Assembly (NCBI GenBank): GCA_009760855.2
Contig: WPIO01000002.1
Coordinates: 5,946,501-6,010,500 of the forward strand
Reading direction: 5' to 3'
Length of the DNA: 64,000 nt
Origin: Cristatella mucedo
Taxonomy: Eukaryota > Bryozoa > Phylactolaemata > Cristatellidae
The notes under the pieces are model-generated. The model was not told where the DNA came from. It did no database searches and saw only the letters and a program-made list of their open reading frames with translations. Position numbers and translations under genes: made by a program. Below, one piece after another: positions 34,080 to 47,166 of the stretch. Positions within the stretch are counted from its first letter, which is position 1; each line of letters opens with the position of its first letter.

Positions 34080-35975
34080 TGTCATTAGCCTCAGGTCATA
34101 TTCCAGCACTTTTAAAAACACTGTGGTCAGGCCATTGCTCAAAAAAGCAACACTAGACTAAAAGAACTTAAGCAACTTCTGCCCAGTCTCCCTTCTACCG
34201 TTTCTATCAAGGACACTGGAACGAGTCTTGCCAGAATTGCTGAACCCATATATTGAAACTTCAAACCTTTCTAGTAGGATCCAGTCTGGTGTTAGAGCCA
34301 ATCACTACACCGAGTCAACATCGCTTTGGGCGTATATCATACACTTAGGAATGCAGACTTAGGTCGAGTATCCCTGCTTGTTTTGCACGATCGTTCGGCA
34401 GCTTTTGATACAATTAATCACTAAGTCCTTCTTGAGTGCCTCTCATCTCGTCTGGGCATCGCTGGCACTGCATGGCAATACTTTAGGTCCTATCTCAGTG
34501 GGAGAATCCAGAGTAGTGATGTGAATTGACAGAAACTATCATAGGACCCTCTGAAATATGGGGCTCTTCAGGGCTATGTATTTGGTCCCGTTATTTTCAC
34601 GGTTTATACTCTCCCTCTTGCCAATGTGATTGCCAGGCAAAATCTAGGCTTTCACTTCTATGCAGATGACATTCAGTTGTACCTTTACATGCTGTCATCC
34701 TTCCGAGCCCTCCAGCACGTCTAATTCTCTCAACTTCCTTGCTGCCAGTATTGATGACATGCGCACGTGGATGGCAGCAAACGTTTTAAAATTGATTAAT
34801 GATAAAAACCAACTTAGTAGTTATGGGAAAACCAAGTGTGTTTCAGAAATTGCCAAGTTTAATGATCCAAATTTGCTGTACCAGCATATCTCCTGTTGAA
34901 TCGGCACGAAATCTAGGTGTCCGGTTCCAAAATCATCTTTCATTGGACGATTACATCAGCTTCAAAGTGACGTCTGGCTGGTTTTTTCTAGCGGTTAAGG
35001 TGCTCGCCCCGACCAAGGTCTGACTGAGGTCGTGGGCTCGAGCCCCGAGGCATATGTGAAGCGCCTGAATAGAGATTAAGTTCTCTTGGGGTGCTGTATA
35101 AATGAATTATAAAAAGTCTGCTTACTTTCAGCTCCGTAACAGTGCTAAACTTCGGGCTTGCTCAGACAGGAATACCACATCTAAATTAGTCCATGCATTT
35201 GAGACATTCCGTCTTGGCTGCTGTAACACCCTGCTTGCTGGTCTACCGGCCTGTGCACTCAGGCGCTTACAGTCGGTGTAAAACTGCACCTATGCCTGTT
35301 TGTCATGAGCATCGTAGTTTCCAAATCACACTTCTTCTTGCCGATCTGCAGTGGCTGCAGTCAAACAGCTCATCGACTTCAAGGTTTTTTCAATCACTTT
35401 TAAATCACTTCATTCTTTGGCTCGAGCCTACCTATCAAATCTACCCTCCCATCATGCTAAGCATCGTACCACACACACATTTCAGAATCTACTCTTTACA
35501 TATACTCTATACAAACCTCAAATCTTTTGGAGGCTGTGCCTTTAGTTCGAATGGTCCCAAAGCCTGGAACTTATTCCTGACTTGCTTCACGACATCTCCT
35601 GCCATGACCACATTTAAAAAGAAAGTAAAAACGCATGTTTTTATCGCAGCATTTAGTAGGTCACTGTGATTCAGTGTTTATGTGATCTTTAATGCTGGCA
35701 CTGTGCATGCTACCTACCTCTAACCCTACTTGCATGCTGACATTGTGCTTGCTACCACTAACCATACGTGCATTCTGACACTATGCCTGCTACCACTAAC
35801 CATGCTTGCATCCTGACACTGTGCATGTTGCCACTAATCTTGTTTTTCTTGTTGTTTATTGAGCATGCTACCACTAACCAGGCAATCGTGCTTCCTGTGC
35901 AGCAAATTGAAAGGACCTAGAAAGAGTTTGAGTTCTCTGATGGTGCTATATCAAATTTATCATTATTATTATTAT
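34080..35975 (+). mobile_element. LINE-B copy, plus strand, RT to 3' tail
   Basis: It starts in the pre-RT linker and contains the RT catalytic FHFYADDIQLY near 34650. The post-RT region follows (35193-35669 open for 158 codons, though mutated), then the hairpin tail AGAAAGAGTTTGAGTTCTCT and (ATT)n at about 35960. It is interrupted by SINE-2 at 34969-35112. It stands head-to-head with the minus-strand copy ending at 34070. Confidence 0.8.
34969..35112 (+). mobile_element. SINE-2 copy with target-site duplication, nested in LINE-B
   Basis: AAAGT flanks both sides (34964-34968 and 35113-35117). The head carries TCTAGCGGTTAAGGTGCTCG, the B-box-like GGGCTCGAGCCCC, then GGCATATGTGAAGCGCCTGA and the LINE-B-like tail AGAGATTAAGTTCTCTTGGG, ending AATGAATTAT. 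The uninterrupted LINE-B at 58.36 kb shows the empty site. Confidence 0.85.
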
Positions 35976-36450
35976 TCCATGAGTTACAACTAGCTGTAAA
36001 GCCCATTCTAAAAACGTGTGTCTATATTGGTCGGATGACATAATTGGCATTTCGCCGAGAAGTTCTTGTCCTCATCCCACCCTTGTCTCTGGGTATCGTA
36101 TGCAGATGTCGCTGGTGAACCACGTTGTTTGCCCACTGAGGTTCACTAACTGGTAGTCTTAGCCAGAAGTGCAAGGCGATTGCAGTCAGTTTGACACCTG
36201 ATTAGTACCTGTCAGTGCATTTATCACCTGTAGACAGGTGTCGTGTAATAGAAGCACATTTTTGACAGAAAATGAGGGATTATTAATTAATAGAATTTAT
36301 AATATCTGAACGCAAAAGCTTTATTTGGCCATTTCAAAGATCTTGTTTGCTGTCCAGTCGATAGTATGCTCTAGGTGAACGTCCAGAACAGCAAGGCTCC
36401 TACCCTTTCTGTTTCCATAAATGCCTGTAACTTTGGGCTACGTCCTTATG
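35976..36450. other. No gene recognised
   Basis: Short unique-looking stretch between LINE copies. Confidence 0.4.
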
Positions 36451-36451
36451 T

Positions 36452-36890
36452 GATACAATGTAATGTATCTCCAACTGTAACTGCACATTCCACAGTCTTG
36501 GACCTTCAAAGAAACAGCTTCTGTCGCCTATGGTCTTTATAGGTAGAGGAATGGAACAGCTAGTTTATTGTCCAAGTAGGACCTTAAGACACGAAGAGGC
36601 TGAGACTGGTGCATCGGTTCAGCTAGGTATAGAGGATCCCAGCTATGGCATGCTTGTGGGTCAGCTTTAGAACTTTGCCCTGTATTCGTTAATCAACCGG
36701 CCGCCATTTTAGCTCTGGTAGCAAAGGTGAGACATGGTAACACCTCTGGGATTTGTAAACTAGCCGTGCAGATACATTCATAGCCATTTGCAGTGGTCTA
36801 GTGGCTGTTTTCGGTAGCCCAGCCAGAACGGAATTACAATAATCTTGCTTAGATAGAACTGACGAGTTAAATTTTCTGCAAGCCATCGTG
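36452..36890 (-). mobile_element. LINE-A 3' fragment, minus strand
   Basis: The reverse complement carries SVLAGLPKTATRPLQMAMNV (near 36845-36770), the post-RT block of LINE-A, and a 3' end GTTACAGTTGGAGATACATT. An internal deletion removed part of the 3' region. Confidence 0.7.
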
Positions 36891-37297
36891 GAAGAGAGTT
36901 CCCGATCTAAGATATGGGTCGGACATTATTACTGAGTTTTTTCAGTTAGCAAAGCGTATGTGTTACCTTGAGTGTGCACACCACTTATGAATGTGCTGTG
37001 CCACATAATAAAATGTGTATGCATGCCTTTACATGCGTTAGTTGTGAATTTTCTGTTTAGATGTGCCGGCACATATTTTTTATAGATTTTTTTCTTGAGT
37101 GCCTTATTAGCATCCACACTGTTTGTATCTTTTTTTTGATTAACGGATGTGTTATTGTCAGTGCAGTGGTGTGTATTCCAGTGTGAGAGAGAAAGCGAGA
37201 GGCTGTGCAGGTTTTTGAAAATTTGTGTACTCATTTACAGGCACCGATTATGTGTTCCGGAGGTTTCTCTGGCGGCAAACTGAGAAGTTTAAAGTAT
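36891..37297. other. No gene recognised
   Basis: AT-rich; nothing identified. Confidence 0.4.
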
Positions 37298-37302
37298 GCT
37301 TG

Positions 37303-38419
37303 TGTAGTACTTTGCTGACCTTGGCTGAATTTTAGCGCGAACAAGAGCTGTTCGGAGGTGGGCTAGAACTCCTTTGTCCTGGAGCAGTGAGCCAGAGAGA
37401 AGCGTCAGTGCGGTTAGAGAGCAAGAACTTAAGAGCAAGCCAGGATGCTCTGAGACCAGCGGTGGCGATTCGGCCTTTAGAATTGGTCCGATACCCGCGA
37501 AAGCTGCTGATTGATGTTGGCTGGCCTGTCAACCTACGCCTTCACTCGTTCCAGGAAAGAATCGTCTGGAACCCATTCGATATTCAAGCTGGACAGAGGT
37601 GCCCTTCCAGTGGCCTAGTGACAGTATTAATTCCTTGCTGTAATGGGCCGGAATGTCAGGCCCAATACCACTAAGCTCTTGCCCCATTGTCTCAGCTAAG
37701 TATTTAAGAGCCGAGCGACGCTCGCTCTTAGTGTGTCTGTTTGGTCTTTTGTATTTTCCCCCGCTCCGCGCTTCGATGCCGTTGGACTGGTTTCTCTGAA
37801 AGCGAGGGAGGAGGGCGGGCTGCTCGCCGGCGATGGACGGAACAGGACGAGGCAGCGCTGGAAGGATTCGGTAGACTCCACCGAGTACGGTCGTATCGTG
37901 CCGAACTGGTATTTTGCGTTTCTTTTGTGTTTTGTGCAAGCGCGCCAGCACGCGCTCACGGCATAAGGATTTGCCGGTGCGAGCTAGACGTAGTTGGCGT
38001 GTGTGAAGTCCTAGTTCTCCGGTTAGTGTTTAGGCTCTGGTTCGAGATTTGGCTATTTGGGTCTTTACCCACTATAGACGTAAGTAGCTTAAGTTTGGAG
38101 ACGTGTTTCCTCCGCAAGAGTACTTTTGCTGTTGAGAGCCTGCGAGGAGTGCGGAGATAAAACTGAGCTAGACGCGAAGCGACTTTGTGCGCTTGCGAAT
38201 AAAGCTCAGTAAAAAACCCAATTTTTGTGTCTCGTTTTCCTATTCACACCGCGGACTCACGACCCCCTTTCGTAACGGTAAGCAGCTCAGCGCCAGAAAT
38301 GCTCGTATCGTGGAGGCCAGCTTATTGCGCGTAGGCGCTCACCGAACTGCATTAGGTGCTAGGCTACGCCGCTAGGTAAGCGGCAGCTCAGGCCTACTCT
38401 GCCGAGCCTTTGGTGTTAC
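37303..38419 (+). mobile_element. LTR-1 solo LTR with target-site duplication
   Basis: It begins TGTAGTACTTTGCTGACC and ends GCCTTTGGTGTTAC. GCTTG stands on both sides (37298-37302 and 38420-38424). AATAAA lies at 38198-38203. No internal retrotransposon sequence follows, so it arose by recombination between two LTRs or is a lone LTR insertion. A 5-bp duplication fits Ty3/gypsy or Bel/Pao-type integrases. Confidence 0.8.
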
Positions 38420-38428
38420 GCTTGTGTG

Positions 38429-39490
<1,062 letters not shown>

Positions 39491-41027
39491 ACGACACTTA
39501 TCATCGTAAAAGCTAAATTACGCCGACTTCTAACTGACTTGGACAGGGTTCCCATCAAGCAGCACATCAAGTTCAAGGTTGGTTTTTCAACTTTAGGTAC
39601 ATACATTTGCACTCTATAGTCTACTGGTCCGAACTACTTTATAAATCAGGCTATGTATAGTACCACCGGCTACTCCAACTGAAGTCGTTTGATTGAATTT
39701 AACTAACTTCATATCTGTCAAAACGGAGCCGTCAGTTCATATTGACAGAGTATGGAATTCACTAAAGACTGACGTCACGACATTTCCCGACTTTGTATTA
39801 TTCCAAAAGCTGAAATATTTACTTTCACCTTAACATTGTTTAGGCATTTGCGAATTTTCCTTTTTGTTATAATGCGTATGGCCACTGTTAATGTTACCAC
39901 TATCCAACTGCCAAGCTTATTTTCCAGGATATGCAATAGGTGTCATGCTCAATAGTTACAACCGTTTGGTAACACTTACCTATCGCACTCCATTTCTGGC
40001 ACGAAGACGATAGTTGGTCCAAAAGCCCCGCAGCCAGTTACAGGGATGCGGCCTCCAATCGGCTAGCCTCTGTGGCTCTTACCTAACCACAGGAACGCCT
40101 AGCACCTGCTTGTATCAATAGTTAGGCAGCTGCACCACCATTAGCTAAGGGTGAAAACAGAAGGCCAAGGACTCATCATGCATATGCAAAGTGCATACAA
40201 AAGATTTAGTGTCATTAGGGCACTATATAAATTTCCTACTATTGTTTTGCACACTACTTTATAGTACGGTTGAGAGAATGTGTATATCGTATATCTTTGT
40301 GGGATTGGTGTGTGCAAACATATTAGCTAGGATGAACAGTTTGTCGTTTGGGATGGGACTTGTTGACTAATTGCAAGTGAAATGATAGCTTGCAAGGTGA
40401 CGTTGGAATATCTTTTCTTTGGAAAAACATGTGCTACCGAGGTTTGAACGTTAGTAAAGCATAAATCTTGATTTTGAAGTAAGCGATCTGGTTTCTAGGC
40501 GATTGGAGGATGTTAGTGGGCTGCATTGGCGCTGCATGTATAGTTTGGCATGAGATCTGACTTGTAATTAAGCTTAAGTTACAGCTAGTCTATTAGTAAT
40601 TTTTAAATTGTATAGACAAAAATGTAGTGCTCTCAGGCTGCCGTACAAACGACCTGTTAATATAAATATTAGGTCAGTAGAATTTTGCCAAAGCAGAAAG
40701 CAAGACAGCGTCACTGTTGCTGGTCACTTTCAGCTTCCAAATGTGGAATATAACATTCAACCATTCAATGTGCACCAGCATCCATGACTTGAAAACCTTG
40801 TTTCGCCAGTGGTGTGTGTCACAAGCCATTACTTAATCCCATGAAATAAACAATGCCGTGTGCTGACAGGTCACATGCGTGGCTTATGAGTGCATGTGTG
40901 CGGTAAATTAAATGAAAGTTAATGAAACATTATAAGCACGATAATGACTCGAAGCATATGGTCCGATGGGTGATATGCCAATTGACTTGCAAGTATGAAT
41001 AGTTATTCACTAGTCAGCACAGAACGA
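39491..41027. other. No gene; possible decayed SINE tail near 40.18-40.25 kb
   Basis: GCATATGCAAAGTGCATACA and AGGGCACTATATAAATTTCC (40180-40240) vaguely resemble the SINE-2/LINE-B tail. The rest is unassigned. Confidence 0.35.
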
Positions 41028-42690
41028 AGGAGATTTTTAATGCTTCTTTGGAATAAGGGTTTGTACCCAAGTCCTTCACGTCGGTAATCGCTAAACCGAT
41101 ACTTAAAAATCTGGATTAGATACAGAGGTCCCGGCAATCTATCGCCAAGTTTCTCTTCTTCCTTTCTTTTCAAAGATTCTTTAAAAAATTGTTGCTTAAC
41201 AGCTGTTTGCACATATTGAAAAGAATGAAATGTCAGCAAAATTTTAATCGGGATTCAAGATGTAGCACTCCACTGAAACGGCACTCCTCCGTGTTAAATG
41301 TAAAATTCTACGTTGCAACGATGGCTGAAATATCACTGTCCCAGCTCTGCTGGACCTATCAGCTGTCTTCAACACCAATGATCATGATATCCTACTTGAA
41401 CGATTAAGAACAATGATCGATCTGGCAGACGAGGCACTCGTTTGGTTTAAATTGCACTTGTATGATTGTGTTCAATCCGTGTCGTGTGGGGGTTAGGTCT
41501 CACACATGAGCGTGAGCCGAGTCACCTCTGGAGTCCCTCAAGGGTCCGTCCTTGGTCTTTCGCTGTTTCCCAATATCTATACTCAGCCTCTGGGAAAAGG
41601 GATTAATGCCAATGGAAGAATACACCACTTTTATGCTGACGATACTCAGTTGTATTTGTCATTTAGACTGCTGGGATCTGCTGCAGCAACTGAAAAACTA
41701 AATGCATGCCTTGCCGACATTCGATCCTGGACGTCAGAAAACTTCTTGAAACTAAATGACGATAAAACAGAACTGCCGCTCTCAGGCCACGTTAGGTGTT
41801 TGGGAGGATTACAAGGCTTTGATCTTCTAGAAGGTCTAGAAGGTTCATTCTCTTGTGCGACCATCACCACGTGATCGAAATTTATGTGTCGTTTTCGACA
41901 GCTGCCTCAATTTAACAAGCTTCATACAGAACACTGCCTCTACAGCGAGCTATCACATCATATCCCTCTTTAAGATTAGGAGCTGTCTTCCACAGTGGCT
42001 GGCAAAAACAACTAGCATTAAAGTTCTGTCTCGGCTTGATTATTGTAATTCCCTTTTGGCTGGGGTACCAAAAAAAGCAACTAGGCCATTGAAAATGTCT
42101 ATGAATATGGCTGCAAGGTTAGTTTTAAAGTTCCAGAGGTTTGACAGCGAGGCTCTTTTGCTAAAAGAGCTAGAGTGGCTGCCGGTTGATCAATGCATAC
42201 AAAGCGAAGTTTCTATGCTAACCGACAAGGCCCGACACGGCTTGGCTCATAGATGGCTAGCTGAACTGTTGCACCAGTTTCAGCCTTATCGTGCCCTCAG
42301 GTCCTGTATGGATGATAAATTAGCTGTTCCATTCCTCCTCTTATATGCCGTTGGCGACAGAAGCTTTAGCTCGGCAGGTCATAGGCTGTGGAACTCACTT
42401 CTACAATTCTTATGCAACGACAACTACTCCCACTGCCGACTCGTGCTCGTCCTTTCCAGCAGTCCTGAGCTGCTACTTCCATGCTATTTACTACCTCAAC
42501 TGCTCTCCTGACTCAGCTATGCTTCTCATTTTCTGTTATTTTTTGCATGATATGAAGTCTGTTGGCTACCAAATGTGTGCCGAAAGCCGCTTAGGCTGTG
42601 AGTGTACTATACAAAGCTCTCCTGAGTAACACTCACATAGTCTGTATGGCTTTGCAGAGTTACAGACGAAGATGAATTGTATTACATTAC
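41028..42690 (+). mobile_element. LINE-A copy, 5'-truncated (RT to 3' end)
   Basis: The RT region includes SKIL-type and HSTETALLRV traces near 41265, [10 protein letters not shown] near 41528 and catalytic [12 protein letters not shown] near 41630. The post-RT block LDYCNSLLAGVPKKATRPL is near 42030, inside a 218-codon frame (41855-42511). It ends with TTACAGACGAAGATG and TATTACATTACAT at about 42690. Less mutated than the 3.7 kb copy, but still frameshifted. Confidence 0.8.
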
Positions 42691-43445
42691 ATGGCGTAGT
42701 GGCCAGCTAGGCCGATGTCAAATCTTGGCTTTATCTGCCGTTTACGGATGCACCATTTTCATATTGAAAAGACCTAAACATTAAAGCACTAACTCATGCA
42801 CAGCTGCAGCTGCAGTTTGACTGTATGAAGGTCGTGAGAGATCACGTGCAATAATCTGCCAAGCTTGTTGAAAAGGCAGCAATGGTTTTATTCTGTAAGT
42901 GTAAAGTAAGTTCACTGGCTACGAATCAAGCTTATGGCTAACCTTTGTATAAAGCACTCACGGACACACACACAACGTGTTTTTGTTAAATAAAATTGTA
43001 GCAAATTAACGACGCATTTCGGCTAAGAGTACATTTTCATTCAATCACACTGTGAAGGGATGTGACCTGTAACAATTATAGACAAGTTGCCCAGTATCGC
43101 TTGGTCCTCTGTAGCGCTTCAGTACTAGAATCAGTCTTGCTATTGAAAGCACTACAAATCTGTGTCACGGAATTCGTTTCCTGAAACCAGAAAACATCTA
43201 CCACAATTTTATGCATTGCCTGAGTTTTGCAGCCTCCCCAAATGTCATGCTAAGCATGTGGTTGTACCATGATCGACAATAGTTTCATCACTTTCTGGTA
43301 CCAACGGCTTGCTGCTAACAACAGAAAACTGCTCAACATCAAGAATACTGGCACGAAGATGCACATATACATGTGAATATAGTGTAAACAATTATTCTCA
43401 AATGCACAGACACACACACATGATTGCATGTGCACACACACACAA

Positions 43446-43479
<34 letters not shown>

Positions 43480-43649
43480 AAACAAACACACACACACACA
43501 CATTCGCATAAACACAAATGCAAGCACACACACTAGCCATAAAATTACAATGCCAACAGATCCATCCCACAACTAGAGCAACTGCTGTAAATGGATGAAC
43601 CACCATATTGAGGCACGGGATAGCCTACCAAGCATACACACACACACAG

Positions 43650-43680
<31 letters not shown>

Positions 43681-43935
43681 TACACACAATGTGCCTTAAC
43701 ATGTGCACATCTAAATACACATTAATGCATGCGTACGTAGACAAGAAGACAACTGCACACAAGTACTATGGTAATACGCACAACAGCACGAAGATTCATC
43801 CATACAATGTCAGAAAATTAAATGTTCAGAAAGTTGTCCATAACAACTCAGTTGGTTCTTGAGAAGGCAGACTATAGGGTAGATTATGTAGCTGATGTTT
43901 ATGAAGGTGCTATAAACAGACCAAGTGACACTATA
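42691..43935. repeat. No gene; two (CA)n microsatellite tracts
   Basis: CA-rich runs at about 43428-43502 and 43627-43687 within a region otherwise lacking features. They produce His-Thr and Val-Cys repeat ORFs that are not genes. Confidence 0.8.
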
Positions 43936-43937
43936 TC

Positions 43938-44570
43938 TAAATCCCTTTTGGCTGGGCTACCAAAGAAAGCTATTATGCCACTACAGCGGACTATGAATAT
44001 GGCTGCAAGGCTGGTCTTCAAGTCCCAGCGGTTTGAGCACGTGTCTCCTTTGCTGAAAGAGCTAGAAAGGTTGCCGGTTATGCAAAGGATACAGAGCAAA
44101 GTTCTTACGCTGACCCACAAGGCCCGCCATGGCTTTTCCCTTCATACCTAGCTGAACTGCTGCATCAGTTTCAGCCTGTTCGCGCCCTCAGGTCCTGTGT
44201 GGACAATAAATTAGCTGTCCCATTCCTCCGCTTAAAGACAGTTGGCGACAGAAGCTTTAGCTCTGCAGGTCCTAGACGGTGGAACTCGCTTCCACAATTC
44301 TTATGCAACGACATCTACTCTCCAACTGCCGACTATGGCACATCTTTTTCAGCGGTCCTGAACTGCTACTTCTATGCTACTCACTACCTCAACTGCTCTC
44401 CTAACTCTGCTATGCTTCCCACTTTCTCTTTGTTGCGTGAGACGAAGTCTGTTGGCTACCGAATGCGTACCGAAAGCCGCTTAGGCTGTGAGTGCGCTAT
44501 ACAAAACTCTCCTGCGTAACACCAACATGGTCTTTATGACTTTGTGGAGTTACTGACGGAGATACAACTA
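43938..44570 (+). mobile_element. LINE-A 3' fragment
   Basis: It starts abruptly in the post-RT block (SLLAGLPKKAIMPLQRTMNM) and runs through the CGAATGCGTACCGAAAGCCG word to TTACTGACGGAGATACAACT. About 630 bp. Confidence 0.8.
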
Positions 44571-44631
44571 AACTATATTCAACTAAACGATGGAAAAAAA
44601 CTGAAAAAACTAGAAAAAGTGAAAAACTAAT

Positions 44632-45862
44632 CTTTTTTATGGGCAAGCCCAGTGTGATTCAGAAATCGGAAAGGCTGGTGCTCAAAATTAGTTCTGCCAG
44701 TATATCTTCTGCTGAATCAGCTCGAAATCTAGGTGTCATGTTCCAAACTGACCTCTTGTTAGACGACCGCATCAGCTCCCAATTAGGTCTGCCTACTTTC
44801 AGTTACACAACGTTGCAAAAAATGGGCTTGTTTAGATAAGAATACAACGGCTAAGTTGGTCCATGCATTCGTGGCATCCCGTCTTGACTTCTGCAACTTA
44901 CTGCTTGCTGGCCTACCCGCATGTGCAATCAGGCAATTACAGCTGGTGCCAATCTCCACAGCTAGGCTTGTTTGTTCTGAGCGACTCAGTTGTCCACATC
45001 ACACCACTTCCCACCGACCTGCACTGGCTCCCAGTCAGGCGACAGACTTCAAAGTTTTGTCGCTCACTTTTAGGTTACTTTATTCTTTGGCTCCATTCTC
45101 TCAAAATCCTTTGGAGACCGTGTAATTAGTTTGTAAGCTCCCAAAGCCTGGAACTCACTTCCGACTTGCATCAAAACATCCCCTGACTTGACAAGATTTA
45201 AAAAGAACAAAAAAAAACATATTTCGGACAGCATTTAGTGGGTCCCTGCGACTCGTCCTTCATATGCTTATGCGAGCTGACACTGTGCATGCTGCCACTA
45301 ACCACACTTGCATGCTGACCCTGTGCATGTCACCCTTAACCTCAAATCCTTTGGAGACCGTGCATTTAGTTTGTATGCTCCCAAAGCGTGGAACTCCCTC
45401 TCGACCAGCGTCAGAACATCCCCTGACCTGACCATATTTAAAAGGAACTTAAAAACACATCTATTTAGGACAGCATTTAGTGGGTCCCTGTGATTCGTCC
45501 TTGATGTGCTTATGCGTGCTGACACTCTGCATGCTGCCACTAACCACATTTGCATGCTGACCCTGTGCATGTCACCCCTAACCATGTTATTCATTTTGTT
45601 ATTCATTCATTTTTTAAGCATGATTTTACTTACCATTTAATTGCATCTCCCTTTGCAGCAAATGTAAAGTGCCTAGAAAGAGATAAAGTTCTCTGAGGGC
45701 GCTTTATCAAGTACATTATTATTATTATTAACCATGTTATTCATCTTGCTTATCAAGCATGATATTACTAAACATTCAATCACCTTTCCCTTTTCAAATA
45801 ATGTAAAGCACCTAGAAAGTGATTGAGTTATCTGATGGCACTTGATCAAGTGCATTATTATT
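44632..45862 (+). mobile_element. LINE-B copy with duplicated 3' end
   Basis: It starts GGGCAAGCCCAGTGTGATTC and runs through the post-RT domain. The AAATCCTTTGGAGACCGTG segment occurs twice (about 45103 and 45342). The tail with hairpin and (ATT)n occurs at about 45655-45730 and again at 45735-45862, so the 3' end is partly tandemly repeated. Confidence 0.75.
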
Positions 45863-46992
45863 ATTATTTCATGCTTTGAATGTGTTAAGTTGTAAAGCAC
45901 CTTGATCAGAGATATTCGAAACATATTCGCCTGAAGATGATACAGTATTTTGACCACATAATTCAAATCAGCATAGCCTTACAAATAGCTGAGTACAGGT
46001 CTGCGTATGGCAAACAAAATTGCTCATTCTATAAGCACAACCTCAACTTGCCAACGATGCTATGCAATGTGTTAAAGTGTACCGTCTAAAGCACGTACAA
46101 ATTAATTCAGAATCACTGCATGCTCACTTATAGCTGCCTTGTAACTGTTAAGTGAATCATGTCGTCGCTGAAAACCGTGTATTAAATGAGAAAGGTTTCC
46201 ATGTAGCCTAGCCTCAAGTAGAGATCGAATGGGCTTGGAGAGTCGCAGCTTTTGGAGAGTCGCCGAAGTATCTCATGCAGTATCCCTATGCAAAGACTTG
46301 TGCTACCCTACACATGCACAGTATGCCCGAGTCACATCACATGCAGCTACCTCTAAAACAATACTATACTGTATTGCTCATTAGGCAAACTAAGGACACA
46401 CTGTTAATATCCTCGACATAATGTGCTAGAAGGCATATCCAAGCTTTCGATTAAGGTAATGCCGTAAGAGCTTAAGCAAGTGTACAAAGTTACTACAATA
46501 ATTAAATGCTGCCAGTCTACATTATTTTGCTGTAGGTGGCAAAAATGAGATGCAATGCTCCCTCGTCGACTTTGTACAAGAACGTGCAGGTAACACATAG
46601 TGCACATACGCCAGTGCTCACATAATGAGTCTGCTTGCATCTGCACACTTGCAGACGTGTAAGCAAAAACATTTACACAGCCATACATATTCACGAGCAT
46701 GCACTGCTGGTGTGTGCATGGTCGCGAGGTCCCAAACTTGGACAAGCATTTACATATGGCAGCAAAAACATCATAAGAACAAGCAAACATGCACAATTCA
46801 CCAACAATAGGTATATGACAAATAGCTAGTCATCGGTTGGGCCTTGCTGCTGACCTAGAGGTTAGTCTCGAAAAGAAGACGTGACTCCCAAGTTTCAAAC
46901 GGCACAGGAATCTAGCTACATGCACTGAGCCCATAGCCGATCGGTTGTACCATTAATCGTTATCACACTCCTTACTTTTTGAGCCTGACTGT
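45863..46992. other. No gene recognised
   Basis: AT-rich sequence with short ORFs only. Confidence 0.4.
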
Positions 46993-47166
46993 CAGGCAAG
47001 CCCTGGTGGCACACTAGGTAAAGAGGTTGCTTTTCACTACCAAAGTCGTGCGTTCGAATCCTATGGTGGGCGGTCCTTTACTGCCATTGCAAGCGGTCGT
47101 CTTAGCCGTAAAGGCTCTCCTGTTGCTACACTAAAGAGGCTGTTGAATCAGCTAGTATTTTTTCAA
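46993..47166 (+). mobile_element. SINE-1 copy
   Basis: It carries TGGCACACTAGGTAAAGAGG, the B box GCGTTCGAATCC, GGTGGGCGGTCCTTTACTGC and a T-rich end. Same family as the 30030 copy. Confidence 0.75.

Noticed and set aside
43250-43862. His-Thr and Cys-Val repeat ORFs, metallothionein-like at a glance
   Set aside because: They are translations of (CA)n/(GT)n repeats.
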